From positions 417,189 to 481,188 of the forward strand of contig NZ_JAELVF020000001.1 of assembly GCF_018101125.2 (NCBI RefSeq): 64,000 nucleotides of DNA. The letters are read 5' to 3'. This stretch comes from Streptomyces tardus. GTDB lineage: Bacteria > Actinomycetota > Actinomycetes > Streptomycetales > Streptomycetaceae. Positions within the stretch are counted from its first letter, which is position 1; the number at the start of each line of letters is the position of its first letter. The notes beneath the pieces are model-generated. The model worked only from the letters and a program-made list of their open reading frames with translations, was not told where the DNA came from and did no database searches. Both the position numbers and the translations under genes were made by a program. This document shows positions 25,445 to 34,685 of this stretch, piece after piece.

Positions 25445-27058
25445 TTGAACTGGCTGGTCACACCCGCACAATTCATCGTCAACGAGGTACTGAGCGAACC
25501 CGCCTACCTCATCGGCCTCATCACCGCAGCCGGTCTGATCGCGCTGCGCAAGTCCACCGGGCAGGTGCTCGGCGGCGCGATCAAGGCGACGCTCGGCTTC
25601 CTGCTGATCGGCGCGGGCGCCACGCTCGTGGTGGACGCGCTCGCCCCGCTCGGCGAGATGATCCTCGGCGCGACCGGCGCCCAGGGCGTGATCCCGACCA
25701 ACGAGGCGATCGTCGGCATCGCCCAGGCCGAGTTCGGCGCCCGGGTGGCCTGGCTGATGATTCTCGGCTTCGGCATCAGTCTGCTGCTCGCCCGCTTCAC
25801 CCCGCTGCGGTACGTCTTCCTGACCGGGCACCACATGCTGTTCATGGCGACGCTGCTCACGGTGGTGCTGGCCGCGGCCGGCCACCAGTCGTGGATCGTG
25901 GTCGCGGTCGGCGGTGTGCTGATGGGCATCATGCTGGTCGCGATGCCGGCCTTCGCGCATCCGTGGACCAAGCGCGTGACCGGCAACAACACCGTGGCGA
26001 TCGGCCACTTCGGCACGGCGGGGTACGTGCTGGCGGGCGCCACCGGGCAGTTGGTCGGCAGACGCAGCCGCAGCACCGAGGAGATGAACCTCCCCGAGGG
26101 GCTGCGCTTCCTGCGCGACTCCATGGTGGCGACGGCGCTCTCGATGCTGGTCATCTATCTCACCGTGGCGATCGTCTACCTGGTCAGGGTCGGCGAGTCC
26201 GAGGCGCTGGCGGTCTTCGCCGAGGCGGGCGGCGCGCAGGCGACCGACATCGGCAACTACCTGATGATGTCGGTGATGCAGGGGCTCCAGTTCGGCATCG
26301 CGGTCGCGGTGATCCTCTTCGGCGTCCGGACGATCCTGGGAGAGCTGGTGCCCGCCTTCCAGGGCATCGCGGCCAAGCTGGTGCCGGGCGCGGTGCCCTC
26401 GCTGGACGCGCCGATCGTCTTCCCGTACGCACAGAACGCGGTACTGGTCGGCTTCCTCTCCAGCTTCACCGGCGGCCTCTTCACACTGGCACTGCTGACC
26501 TGGGTTTTCGAGCCGGCGTTCGGGCTGGCGCTGGTGCTGCCGGGCCTCGTGCCGCACTTCTTCACCGGTGGCGCCGCCGGCGTCTACGGGAACGCCACCG
26601 GCGGCCGGCGGGGCGCGGTGCTCGGCGCCTTCCTCAACGGTGTGCTGATCACCATGCTGCCCGCGCTGCTGCTGAAGGTGCTGGGCGCCTTCGGCAAGGA
26701 GAACACCACCTTCGGCGACGCCGACTTCGGCTGGTTCGGCGCGCTCACCGGGTACGCCGCCAAGGCCGGCACCGTCGGCGGCGTCGTGCTGATGCTGCTG
26801 CTGGGAGCGGTGATCCTGGGCGCGGCGATCTGGATGCAGCGCAGGGTGGTCGACACCGGCTGGGACCCCGGCGCGCACCGCGACGCGCTCGCCCCCGCGC
26901 GGAGCGCGAACACCGGCGCGGGCGGGGACGTCGGGGCGTACGACGGCGGGGGCCGCGCCGACGGGTCGGCGGCCGGGCGGGGCGGCGTGACGGGTACGGC
27001 CGTACGGATCGCGCCGCCGGCCGGCGCTCCCGCCCCGCCCCCGCCGCCCGCGGAGTAG
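25445..27058 (+). CDS. ulaA: Ascorbate-type PTS EIIC permease
   Basis: A 537-residue polytopic membrane protein with a TTG start at 25445. It has about eleven membrane segments and the family signature stretches LGGAIKATLGFLLIGAGA, NEAIVGIAQAEFG, FLTGHHMLFMATLL and VIFPYAQNAVLVGFLSSF. It matches the UlaA (EIIC-ascorbate/SgaT) family over its whole length, with an extra disordered C-terminal tail of about 70 residues rich in Gly, Ala and Pro. It should transport and, with the EIIAB fusion, phosphorylate L-ascorbate or a similar acid sugar. No catabolic genes lie nearby. Confidence 0.92.
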   Translation: MNWLVTPAQFIVNEVLSEPAYLIGLITAAGLIALRKSTGQVLGGAIKATLGFLLIGAGATLVVDALAPLGEMILGATGAQGVIPTNEAIVGIAQAEFGARVAWLMILGFGISLLLARFTPLRYVFLTGHHMLFMATLLTVVLAAAGHQSWIVVAVGGVLMGIMLVAMPAFAHPWTKRVTGNNTVAIGHFGTAGYVLAGATGQLVGRRSRSTEEMNLPEGLRFLRDSMVATALSMLVIYLTVAIVYLVRVGESEALAVFAEAGGAQATDIGNYLMMSVMQGLQFGIAVAVILFGVRTILGELVPAFQGIAAKLVPGAVPSLDAPIVFPYAQNAVLVGFLSSFTGGLFTLALLTWVFEPAFGLALVLPGLVPHFFTGGAAGVYGNATGGRRGAVLGAFLNGVLITMLPALLLKVLGAFGKENTTFGDADFGWFGALTGYAAKAGTVGGVVLMLLLGAVILGAAIWMQRRVVDTGWDPGAHRDALAPARSANTGAGGDVGAYDGGGRADGSAAGRGGVTGTAVRIAPPAGAPAPPPPPAE

Positions 27059-27157
27059 CCGCGCGCCACCGGACGGGGCGCACTCTCCCCACACGCCCCG
27101 TCCGCGGGGCGCCTCTCGAGACGCCACTCACCGCGCACGACCTCACCGCGCACGACG

Positions 27158-27190
27158 GACGGCTCGTACCCGGGCGGGGTACGAGCCGTC
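27158..27190. terminator. Bidirectional terminator between EIIC and GH2 genes
   Basis: Perfect 14-bp arms 27158-27171 and 27177-27190 with a 5-base loop lie between two convergent genes, 100 bases after the EIIC stop and 110 bases after the GH2 stop. Just upstream a 15-bp sequence (CTCACCGCGCACGAC) is repeated twice. Confidence 0.8.
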
Positions 27191-27299
27191 CCTGTGCGTC
27201 GACCGCTCGGCGCGTCGCGGACAAACGGTCAGCCCCGGTGGGCGCGGGCCCGGACACTCGGTCCGGCCCCGCGCCGCGGAGCGTTTCCTCAGGAGTCGG

Positions 27300-29951
27300 T
27301 CAGGAGTCGGTGCAGTCGAGGGTGCCCTCGGATGCGCCCTTGATCAGGGCCTCGTGCGCCGCCTTCAACTTCTCCGTGTCGCCCTTCAGCACCTTCCGGT
27401 CGTAGGTCAGGAGCCCGTTCAACTCGCCCTCCAGATCGGAGATCTGGGTGTAGACGGCGCCGCTGCTGGCCCGGCAGGCGGCCAGTTGCTCCACCTCGCC
27501 GAGCTTGGTCAGGTACTCCTCGGTGAAGATGTCCTTCTCCACACCCACGTAGGTGTGGCGGACCGGCCAGGCGTGGCCGGGGACGGCCAGACCGAGACCG
27601 CCGTACTCACCGGTGACCAGCGCCCGGGTGCCGTCGGAGTCCGGCAGGAGCGGGCTCGGGTAGCCGTGGGCGTCCGAGATGTCGCCGTTGCCGCCGTCGA
27701 CCGCGCCGCAGCAGTTGTGGCCGCTCATGTTGTTGACGAGGCGACTGGGGTCCAACTCCTTGGCGTAGTCGGCGATCCGGGCCTGGTCGTACTGGCCCCA
27801 GCCCTCGTTGAAGGTGACCCACATGATCACCGACGGCGAGCTGTCGTGCTGCTGGATCATGCGCTTCAGCTCGGTCTCGTACTGGGCGCGGGCGGCCTCG
27901 TCGGGCTCCCGGTCCGAACGCATCGACGGCATGTCCTGCCAGACGAGCAGGCCGAGCCGGTCGGCGTGGTGGAACCAGCGGTCGGACTCGACCTTGATGT
28001 GCTTGCGCACCGAGTTGAAGCCGAGCTGCTTGTGCACCTCCAGGTCGTAGGCGAGCGCCTCGTCGGTGGGCGGGGTGTGCAGGCCCTCGGGCCAGAAGCC
28101 CTGGTCGAGGGTGGCCATGGAGAAGACGGGCTTGCCGTTGAGCACGGTGCGCTTCTCGCCGTCGACCGTCTCGACGGTGATCTTGCGCATCCCGAAGTAG
28201 CTCTCCGCGGTGTCCGCCGAATCGCCCTCGCCGACGGTCACCTTCAGGGTGTAGAGGTGCGGGTCGTCCGGCGACCAGAGCCGGGGCTCGGGCACCGGCA
28301 CGTCGAAGGACCCGTCGCCGGTACCGGTGGCGCGGCCGACCTCCTTCTCGCCGTCGAGCGCGACAGCGGTCACGGTCGTGCCCTCGGCAACTCCCCTGGC
28401 CTGTACGGCGACCCGCTCGGCGTCGATGTCGGGCGTCGTCTTCACATGGGTGGTGTGGTTCTCGACGACCGGCTCCATCCAGACCGTTCCCCAGATGCCG
28501 GAGGACGGGGTGTACCAGATGCCCTCGGGCTTCAGGCGCTGCTTGCCGACCGGCGGGTTCTCACCGTCGGCGGAGTCGGTCGGGTCGTAGACGCCCACGA
28601 CCAGCTCCTGCGGTCCGTCACCCTTGAGCGCGTCGGTGACATCGACGCTGAAGCGGTCGTACCCGCCCTTGTGGGTGGCGACCTCCTTGCCGTTGACATG
28701 CACCGTGGTCTGCCAGTCGACGGCGTCGAAGTGCAGCTTCAGCCGCTTGCCGGAGCCGACCTCCCAGCCCTCGGGCACCTCGAACGAGCGCTTGTACCAC
28801 ATGCGCTCCTCGTGCCGCTCGATGCCGGACAGCTCGGACTCGACCGGGTACGGGACCAGGATCTCCTCGTCGAGCTTCCGCTTCTTGCCGATCGGCGGGG
28901 CCTCGCCCTCCTCGGCGCCGGAGAACTGCCAGGTGCCGTTGAGGTTCTGCCACTGCTCGCGCTTGAGCTGCGGGCGGGGGTACTCGGGCAGCGCGTTGTC
29001 GGGACCGACCTCGTCGGCCCATTCGGTGCGCAGCTGGTACGTGGAGTTGTTCTCGCCGGACGTCCAGAAGTCGCCGATCTCCTCGCCCTCGGCGTCGGCG
29101 AGGCCGCCCTTGCCGTCGTAGCGCAGATCGGCGAATCCGCCCTGGCCGACGACGGGTTGCTCCAGGGCGACCAGCAGTCGTCCGGAGTCCTTCGGGTCCT
29201 GCGTCACGCCCGCGAGCGGCCACTTCGCGCCACCGATGACCGCGTTCAGGTGCTCGGTCAGGTCGGCGGGCGGGGCGGCCATCGGACGGCCGAAGTCCAG
29301 CTCCAGGGTGCGGCCGGTGGCCCCGACGTCGGCGGTGGTGGGGCCGTCGTACTCGAAGTCGTCAGGCAGGCTGAGCGCGGAGGCCGGGACCTTGGCCTTC
29401 TCCGCGCCGGGCGGCGACCAGGAGAGGGTGAGGCTGGAGCCGCCGGTCTCGTTGAAGTACTCGACCTTGAGGTCGTGGGCGGCGCCGCCGGTCAACTCGA
29501 CGGGCTCGGAGGACTGTTCGTTGTCCCAGTCGCCGACCCAGTGGTCGATGAGGAGCTCGTCGTCGAGCCAGAGGCGGAAGCCGTTGTCACCGACCAGGTG
29601 GAAGACGTGCTCACCGTCGGACTCGGGGGTGAGGCTGCCGGTCCAGCGGGCGGTGGTGTGGTCGGTGCGGGTGGCGCGCTCCTGGAGGCGGGGCGCGAGG
29701 TCGTTGAAGGCCAGGGCCGGGTCGTACGCGGTGGCCTGGAGCTTGTCGAAGTCGTAGGCGCCGGGGGCCGACTGGGTCCAGTACTCGCCCTTCAGCCCGT
29801 TGGTCACGGAGCTCCGGTCGGGTTTGCGCTGGTTCTTCTTGGTGCTCTGGTCCTCGTCGGCGGCGGTCGCGCTGGGGCCGGCGCCGAGGGCGAGAGCGAG
29901 GAGGGCGAGGACGGCCGTCAGGGCCGTCAACCAGGTACGTGCACGTCTCAC
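27300..29951 (-). CDS. Secreted glycoside hydrolase family 2 enzyme with PA14 domain
   Basis: An 883-residue exoenzyme starting at GTG 29951, with GGAGG 5 bases upstream. A signal peptide (RRARTWLTALTAVLALLALA, cleavage near SATAA) is followed by a PA14 carbohydrate-binding domain (residues about 50-170, LVGDNGFRLWLDDELLIDHW). Then come the GH2 sugar-binding and Ig-like domains and a TIM barrel. The acid/base is E716 in TFNEGWGQYD and the likely nucleophile E782 in VTGEYGG. GH2 members cleave beta-galactosides, beta-glucuronides or beta-mannosides; the exact one cannot be told. It diverges from a LacI gene and a sugar ABC importer, which probably take up its product. Confidence 0.92.
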   Translation of the reverse strand: MRRARTWLTALTAVLALLALALGAGPSATAADEDQSTKKNQRKPDRSSVTNGLKGEYWTQSAPGAYDFDKLQATAYDPALAFNDLAPRLQERATRTDHTTARWTGSLTPESDGEHVFHLVGDNGFRLWLDDELLIDHWVGDWDNEQSSEPVELTGGAAHDLKVEYFNETGGSSLTLSWSPPGAEKAKVPASALSLPDDFEYDGPTTADVGATGRTLELDFGRPMAAPPADLTEHLNAVIGGAKWPLAGVTQDPKDSGRLLVALEQPVVGQGGFADLRYDGKGGLADAEGEEIGDFWTSGENNSTYQLRTEWADEVGPDNALPEYPRPQLKREQWQNLNGTWQFSGAEEGEAPPIGKKRKLDEEILVPYPVESELSGIERHEERMWYKRSFEVPEGWEVGSGKRLKLHFDAVDWQTTVHVNGKEVATHKGGYDRFSVDVTDALKGDGPQELVVGVYDPTDSADGENPPVGKQRLKPEGIWYTPSSGIWGTVWMEPVVENHTTHVKTTPDIDAERVAVQARGVAEGTTVTAVALDGEKEVGRATGTGDGSFDVPVPEPRLWSPDDPHLYTLKVTVGEGDSADTAESYFGMRKITVETVDGEKRTVLNGKPVFSMATLDQGFWPEGLHTPPTDEALAYDLEVHKQLGFNSVRKHIKVESDRWFHHADRLGLLVWQDMPSMRSDREPDEAARAQYETELKRMIQQHDSSPSVIMWVTFNEGWGQYDQARIADYAKELDPSRLVNNMSGHNCCGAVDGGNGDISDAHGYPSPLLPDSDGTRALVTGEYGGLGLAVPGHAWPVRHTYVGVEKDIFTEEYLTKLGEVEQLAACRASSGAVYTQISDLEGELNGLLTYDRKVLKGDTEKLKAAHEALIKGASEGTLDCTDS

Positions 29952-30011
29952 GGTACCTCCGGGAGGAGTGTGGGAGAGGCGGTGACGAGCTCTGCCCTTG
30001 CTTCGATCCCT

Positions 30012-30033
30012 CTTGTATAACGTTAGAAACAAG
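30012..30033. promoter_or_regulatory. Putative LacI-family operator in the GH2/lacI divergent region
   Basis: A 22-base imperfect palindrome with a perfect TAACGTTA centre (30018-30025) and outer CTTGT and ACAAG elements. The AACGTT core is typical of LacI-family operators. It lies 61 bases upstream of the GH2 start and 93 bases upstream of the regulator start. Confidence 0.6.
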
Positions 30034-30125
30034 GGCAGTTGGCATGACAGCACGCCTCCTGCGCCCTGTCCAGGTGCACGACAGCCACAAGCCGGACGAC
30101 GGCGGGCCACAACGGAGGAGTCCAG

Positions 30126-31247
30126 GTGAGGGTCAGTCTCAAGGACGTAGCGGTGCGTGCCGAGGTCTCGATCAAGACCGTCTCGAACGTGGTGAACAAC
30201 TTCAAGCACGTCACCCCGGCGACGCGCCAGAAGGTTCAGCAGGCGATCGACGAACTCGGCTATCAGCCCAACCTGACCGCCCGCCACCTGCGAAAAGGAC
30301 GTACCGGCATCATCGCGCTCGCTGTTCCCGAGCTGGAGAACCCCTACTTCGCCGAGCTCGCCGGAGCGGTGATCGACGCCGCCGCCCGCCACGACTACAC
30401 GGTGCTGCTCGACCACACCCAGGGCAGCAGGGAGCGGGAGCTCCTCGTCACCCAGGGCTTCCGCGCGCGGGTGATCGACGGGCTGATCCTCAACCCGCTG
30501 GAGCTGGAGGCCGAGGATCTGGCCGCCCGCGCCGACGACACCCCGCTGGTACTGATCGGCGAACGCAGCTACGACCTGCCCTACGACCACATCGCGATCG
30601 ACAACATCTCCGCCGCCCGCGCCGTCGTACGGCATCTGCTGGACCTGGGCAGGCGGCGGATCGCCTTCCTCGGCTCGCGCGGCGACCGGCCGAGCCAACC
30701 CTCCCATCTGCGACTTCTCGGCTGGCAGGCGGAGTTGGCCGCGGCGGGGGTGACCGCCGACCAGGCGCTGATCGGCTCGGTCGAGGGCTGGAGCCGGGCG
30801 GACGGGGCGGCGGCCATGGCGGCGCTGCTGGACGCGGGGCAGCGCCCGGACGCGGTGTTCGCGTACAACGACCTGGTGGCGATAGGCGCGATGCGGGTGA
30901 TGGCCGAGCGCGGACTGCGGGTGCCGGAGGACATCGCGGTGGTCGGCTTCGACGACCTCAGCGAGGGCCGTTTCGGAACGGTCTCGCTGACGACGGTCTC
31001 GCCCGACAAACAGGCCATCGCGCGTCTCGCGGTCGAGTCGGTGGTGCACCAACTGGCCGACGGGAAAGCGGAGTCGGCGACCTCCGGGACGGCGGAGACC
31101 CAGGACGCAACCACCGGGCAGCCGGGCAGGGCGGGCGCCCCGGGCAGGGTGGGCAACGGCCGGGCCGGCCGGGAGATCGATCCCGGATTCCGGCTGGTGG
31201 AGCGGGAGAGCACGCTGGGCCGGGTACGGGCGGCCACGTCCGGCTGA
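30126..31247 (+). CDS. LacI-family transcriptional regulator
   Basis: A 373-residue protein, GTG 30126, with GGAG upstream. Residues 2-50 are the LacI DNA-binding domain (SLKDVAVRAEVSIKTVSNVV, then TRQKVQQAIDELGYQPN) with the hinge helix ARHLRKGRT. The rest is a periplasmic-binding-protein-like sugar sensor, including GLILNPLELE and VVGFDDLSEGRFGTVSLTTV. About 45 Gly/Ala/Thr-rich residues are inserted near the C-terminus (TSGTAETQDATTGQPG). It most likely represses the divergent GH2 gene and the importer genes that follow, released by the imported sugar. Confidence 0.95.
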   Translation: MRVSLKDVAVRAEVSIKTVSNVVNNFKHVTPATRQKVQQAIDELGYQPNLTARHLRKGRTGIIALAVPELENPYFAELAGAVIDAAARHDYTVLLDHTQGSRERELLVTQGFRARVIDGLILNPLELEAEDLAARADDTPLVLIGERSYDLPYDHIAIDNISAARAVVRHLLDLGRRRIAFLGSRGDRPSQPSHLRLLGWQAELAAAGVTADQALIGSVEGWSRADGAAAMAALLDAGQRPDAVFAYNDLVAIGAMRVMAERGLRVPEDIAVVGFDDLSEGRFGTVSLTTVSPDKQAIARLAVESVVHQLADGKAESATSGTAETQDATTGQPGRAGAPGRVGNGRAGREIDPGFRLVERESTLGRVRAATSG

Positions 31248-31450
31248 CGCCGTCGACGGGCGCAGGGGCCGGTGGCCGCGTTCCGGGGGCGGAACGCCGG
31301 TGGCCGAGCGCCCTGGCCGCACCGTGCGTGCGCCGCCGGCGAAGGCGGCGACCCGGGCACAGCGGGGCGATCGGGGCCACCGGGGCGTACGGGGCGACGT
31401 GCGGCAGTGTGCCCAACCCCCGCCCGGGGTACGGGAGATCGTGCGCGAAG

Positions 31451-31481
31451 TGTTTACACGCGTCTTCCAACGATGTAAAAA
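31451..31481 (+). promoter_or_regulatory. Putative operator upstream of the sugar importer
   Basis: TTTACA (31453-31458) and TGTAAA (31474-31479) form an inverted repeat with a 15-base spacer in an otherwise GC-rich gap, about 50 bases before the binding-protein gene. It could bind the adjacent LacI protein or be a promoter element; it differs from the site at 30012. Confidence 0.4.
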
Positions 31482-31527
31482 CCCTCTCAGAAGTCGTCCT
31501 CAGCAGACCTTCCACAGTGGGGTAGCC

Positions 31528-32679
31528 ATGAAGCCGCACGCTCGTCGCCACACCGTCCGCACCGCAGCGGACGCCTCCGCCGCGCCCGGGGGCCGCCCCG
31601 GCGTGCCCCGGCGCTCCCGGGTGCTTCTCGCGCTGGGCCTCAGCGCGAGTCTGGTGCTGGCGGCCGGCTGCGCCAAGTCCGAAAGCGACGGCTCGGGTTC
31701 CGACTCGGCCTCCGACTCCGCGGACCAGGGCGGCCAGGTGGCGGTGGAGCCCTCCCCCGGCGCCAAGGGCTGCACCATCGACAGCTACGGCGGCGAGGAG
31801 ATCGACCTCGCGAACGCCACCGTCGGCTTCTCCCAGTCCGAGAAGGAGGCCAACCCCTTCCGGATCGCCGAGACCGCCTCGATCAAGGCCGAGGCGAAGA
31901 AGCGCGGCGTCAAACTGCTGACCGCCAACGCGCAGTCGCAGTTCTCCAAGCAGATCAGCGATGTGCAGGATCTGATCGCCAAAGGCGTGGACCTGCTGGT
32001 CATCGCCCCCCTCAACAGCGACGGCTGGGGCCCGGTGCTCAAGTCCGCGGCGGCGCGCAAGATCCCCATCGTCACCGTGGACCGCCAGATCAACGCCGAG
32101 GCGTGCAAGGACTACGTCTCCTTCATCGGCTCCGACTTCGTCGCCCAGGGCGGCCACGCCGCCGACCAGATGATCAAGGCGACCGGCGGCAAGGGCGAGG
32201 TGGCGATCCTGCTCGGCAGCCCCGGAAACAACGTCACCACCGAGCGCACCAAGGGATTCAAGGACCGGATCAAGGAGAAAGCGCCCGAGCTGAAGGTGGT
32301 CTTCGAGCAGACCGGCGAGTTCGCCCGAGAGAAGGGCCAGCAGGTCACCGAGCAGCTGATCCAGTCCCGGCCGGGCGTCGACGGCGTCTACGCGGAGAAC
32401 GACGAGATGGGGCTCGGCGCGGTCAACGCGCTCAAGGGCGCGGGCAAGAAGGCCGGCGACGTCAAGATCGTCACGGTCGACGGGACCAAGAACGCGGTCC
32501 AGGGCATCGTCGACAAGTGGATCTACGGCGTCGTGGAGTCCAATCCGCGCTTCGGTCCGCTCGCCTTCCAGACGCTGGAGACCTTCACCGAGGGCGACGA
32601 GGTCGGCCGGAGCATCCTCATCGAGGACACCATCTACACCCGGGACAACGCCGAGGACGGTCTGTCCCGGGCGTACTGA
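31528..32679 (+). CDS. Sugar ABC transporter substrate-binding lipoprotein (YtfQ-like)
   Basis: A 383-residue lipoprotein. The twin-arginine-free signal RRSRVLLALGLSASLVLAAG ends in a lipobox with Cys48, followed by a Ser/Asp-rich linker. The mature part is a type I periplasmic binding protein of the ribose/galactofuranose class: TVGFSQSEKEANPFRIAETA, GVDLLVIAPLNSDGW, KIPIVTVDRQ, DGVYAENDEMGLGAV. The combination SQSEKEANPFRIAET is typical of the YtfQ (galactofuranose) group. It is followed by the ATPase and two permeases and sits downstream of the LacI regulator. Confidence 0.92.
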   Translation: MKPHARRHTVRTAADASAAPGGRPGVPRRSRVLLALGLSASLVLAAGCAKSESDGSGSDSASDSADQGGQVAVEPSPGAKGCTIDSYGGEEIDLANATVGFSQSEKEANPFRIAETASIKAEAKKRGVKLLTANAQSQFSKQISDVQDLIAKGVDLLVIAPLNSDGWGPVLKSAAARKIPIVTVDRQINAEACKDYVSFIGSDFVAQGGHAADQMIKATGGKGEVAILLGSPGNNVTTERTKGFKDRIKEKAPELKVVFEQTGEFAREKGQQVTEQLIQSRPGVDGVYAENDEMGLGAVNALKGAGKKAGDVKIVTVDGTKNAVQGIVDKWIYGVVESNPRFGPLAFQTLETFTEGDEVGRSILIEDTIYTRDNAEDGLSRAY

Positions 32680-32876
32680 CCCGCACCTCCGCCGCCGCTG
32701 CCGCAGGCCCGGCGACCTCCCCCGGACCCGGGGAGTCGGCCGGCCCGGCAGTGCACCGCGAACTTCCCGGGCGTGCGCCACCGCACCGGCGTGCGCCCAG
32801 GAACCGGAGGCGGCGCAGTGGGAGACAGCCGGTTGAGCACGACCGGCCGCAGACGAGACCGTACGGAAGGCGTGCC

Positions 32877-34685
32877 GTGACCGATCCCGCCCCCGACGCA
32901 GAACCGCGGAAGTCCGCGCAGCCGTCCGAGGCCCCGAGGCCGGGCCCGCAATCCCCCGGGACACGTCCGCGAACCCCAGAGCCGGGACCGCAGCCCTCCG
33001 AGGCGGGCACCGGTGTGCTCGCCGTGCGCGGGCTCACCAAACGCTTCCCCGGCGTACTCGCCCTGGACGACGTGGACTTCACCCTGCGGCCGGGCGAGGT
33101 GCACGCGCTCATCGGCGAGAACGGCGCCGGCAAGTCCACCCTGATCAAGGTGCTCACCGGTGTGTACCGGCCCGACGAGGGCGAGTTGCTGCACCACGGT
33201 GAGCCGGCCGCCTTCGCCACCCCGCTGGCGGCGCAGGGTGCGGGCATCTCCACGATCTACCAGGAGGTCAACCTCGTCCCCCTGATGAGCGTGGCCCGCA
33301 ACCTCCACCTCGGCCGGGAACCGCTCAACCGCTTCCGGCTGATCGACTTCGCACGGATGCACCGCGAGGCCGCCGACACCCTCCGCGAGTACGGCGTCCA
33401 CACCGACGTACGGCGCCCGCTGCGCGAACTGGGCGTCGGTGCCCAGCAGATGGTGGCGCTGGCGCGGGCCGTCTCGGTCAACGCCCGCGTCGTGGTGATG
33501 GACGAGCCGACCTCCTCGCTGGAACCGCGCGAGGTGGAGACGCTGTTCGGTGTCATCCGCCGGCTGCGGGCCGCGGGCGTCGCCGTGCTGTACGTGAGCC
33601 ACCGGCTGGACGAGCTGTACGCCGTCTGCGACCGGGTCACGGTGTTGCGCGACGGCCGCCGGGTGCACACCGGGCCGATCGCCGAGCTGGAACGCCTGGA
33701 ACTCGTCTCGCTGATGCTCGGCCGCGATATCGGCGAGGTGCGCGCCGAGGGCGCCACCAGGTTCGGGGCCGACCACAGCGCCGGTCGCGAACCGGTGCTG
33801 GACGCCGCGGGGTTGACCGTCCCGCACAAGCTGCACGAGGTCTCCCTCGCGGTACGGCCCGGCGAGGTCGTCGGACTCGGGGGGCTGCTGGGCTCCGGCC
33901 GCACCGAGACGGTCAAGGCCATCGCGGGCGCGCTGCCGCTCGCCGCCGGGCGCGTCACCGTCGCCGGCAGGCCGCTGCGCACCGGTTCGACCGCCGCGGC
34001 CATCGGAGCGGGCATCTCGCTGCTGCCCGAGGACCGCAAGTCCGAGGGGATCTGGCCCGGACTGTCGGTGCGCGAGAACATCGCGCTGGCGATCCTCCCC
34101 CGGCTCTCCCGCGCGGGCCTGGTCTCCGAATCGCGTATCGACGCCATCGTCGACACCTTCGTCCGGCGGCTGCGCATCAAGGCTTCCTCGCCGCGCCAGC
34201 CGGTCGGCGAACTCTCCGGCGGCAACCAGCAGAAGGTGCTGCTCGCCCGCTGGCTCGCCGCCGAGCCGAAGGTGCTGCTGCTCGACGAGCCCACTCGGGG
34301 AATCGACGTCGGCGCCAAGGCCGAGGTGCAGAAGCTGATCGACGAACTCGCCGAGGGCGGCCTCGGTGTCGTACTGATCTCCTCCGATCTGGAGGAGCTG
34401 ATCGAGGGCTCGGACCGGGTCGTGGTGCTGCGCGACGGCGCGGTGGTGGAGGAGTTGGCGGGCGACGACGTCACCGAGGACCGGCTGATGCGCGCCATCG
34501 CCTCCGCCGCCGAGGAGGCGGCGCACACCGGGCCGCGGGCCGGGCCGGACGAACCCGGCGGCGGAACGGCCGTCCCCGCCGAATCCGGTGTGCCCGGTCG
34601 GCCCCCCGCCGGGGAACGGGACACGGGCCCGGCGCGGACCGGCTCCGCGCACGAGAAGAGGTCACGAGAGGGTGGTCGGTCTTGA
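32877..34685 (+). CDS. Sugar ABC transporter ATPase with two ABC domains (YtfR-like)
   Basis: A 602-residue protein; GTG 32877 follows GGAAGG. The first 45 residues are a disordered Pro-rich extension. The first ABC domain has Walker A GENGAGKST (K86), the atypical signature of sugar importers (ELGVGAQQMVALARAV) and Walker B VVVMDEPTSSLE. The second has a degenerate Walker A (GLGGLLGSGRTE), a full signature ELSGGNQQKVLLARWLA and LLLDEPTRGIDVGAKAEV. This asymmetry is normal for the carbohydrate uptake 2 family. The C-terminus is an 80-residue disordered tail. The stop overlaps the permease start. Confidence 0.95.
   Translation: MTDPAPDAEPRKSAQPSEAPRPGPQSPGTRPRTPEPGPQPSEAGTGVLAVRGLTKRFPGVLALDDVDFTLRPGEVHALIGENGAGKSTLIKVLTGVYRPDEGELLHHGEPAAFATPLAAQGAGISTIYQEVNLVPLMSVARNLHLGREPLNRFRLIDFARMHREAADTLREYGVHTDVRRPLRELGVGAQQMVALARAVSVNARVVVMDEPTSSLEPREVETLFGVIRRLRAAGVAVLYVSHRLDELYAVCDRVTVLRDGRRVHTGPIAELERLELVSLMLGRDIGEVRAEGATRFGADHSAGREPVLDAAGLTVPHKLHEVSLAVRPGEVVGLGGLLGSGRTETVKAIAGALPLAAGRVTVAGRPLRTGSTAAAIGAGISLLPEDRKSEGIWPGLSVRENIALAILPRLSRAGLVSESRIDAIVDTFVRRLRIKASSPRQPVGELSGGNQQKVLLARWLAAEPKVLLLDEPTRGIDVGAKAEVQKLIDELAEGGLGVVLISSDLEELIEGSDRVVVLRDGAVVEELAGDDVTEDRLMRAIASAAEEAAHTGPRAGPDEPGGGTAVPAESGVPGRPPAGERDTGPARTGSAHEKRSREGGRS

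Noticed and set aside
27300..31322. A 1340-codon minus-strand frame spanning GH2 and the LacI gene
   Set aside because: Only the part from 29951 downward codes for the GH2 enzyme; the upstream part is the antisense of the LacI gene, which has clear motifs.
29939..31525. Plus-strand frame of 528 codons overlapping the LacI gene
   Set aside because: It runs out of frame with the LacI gene, which has all family motifs, and has no motif itself.
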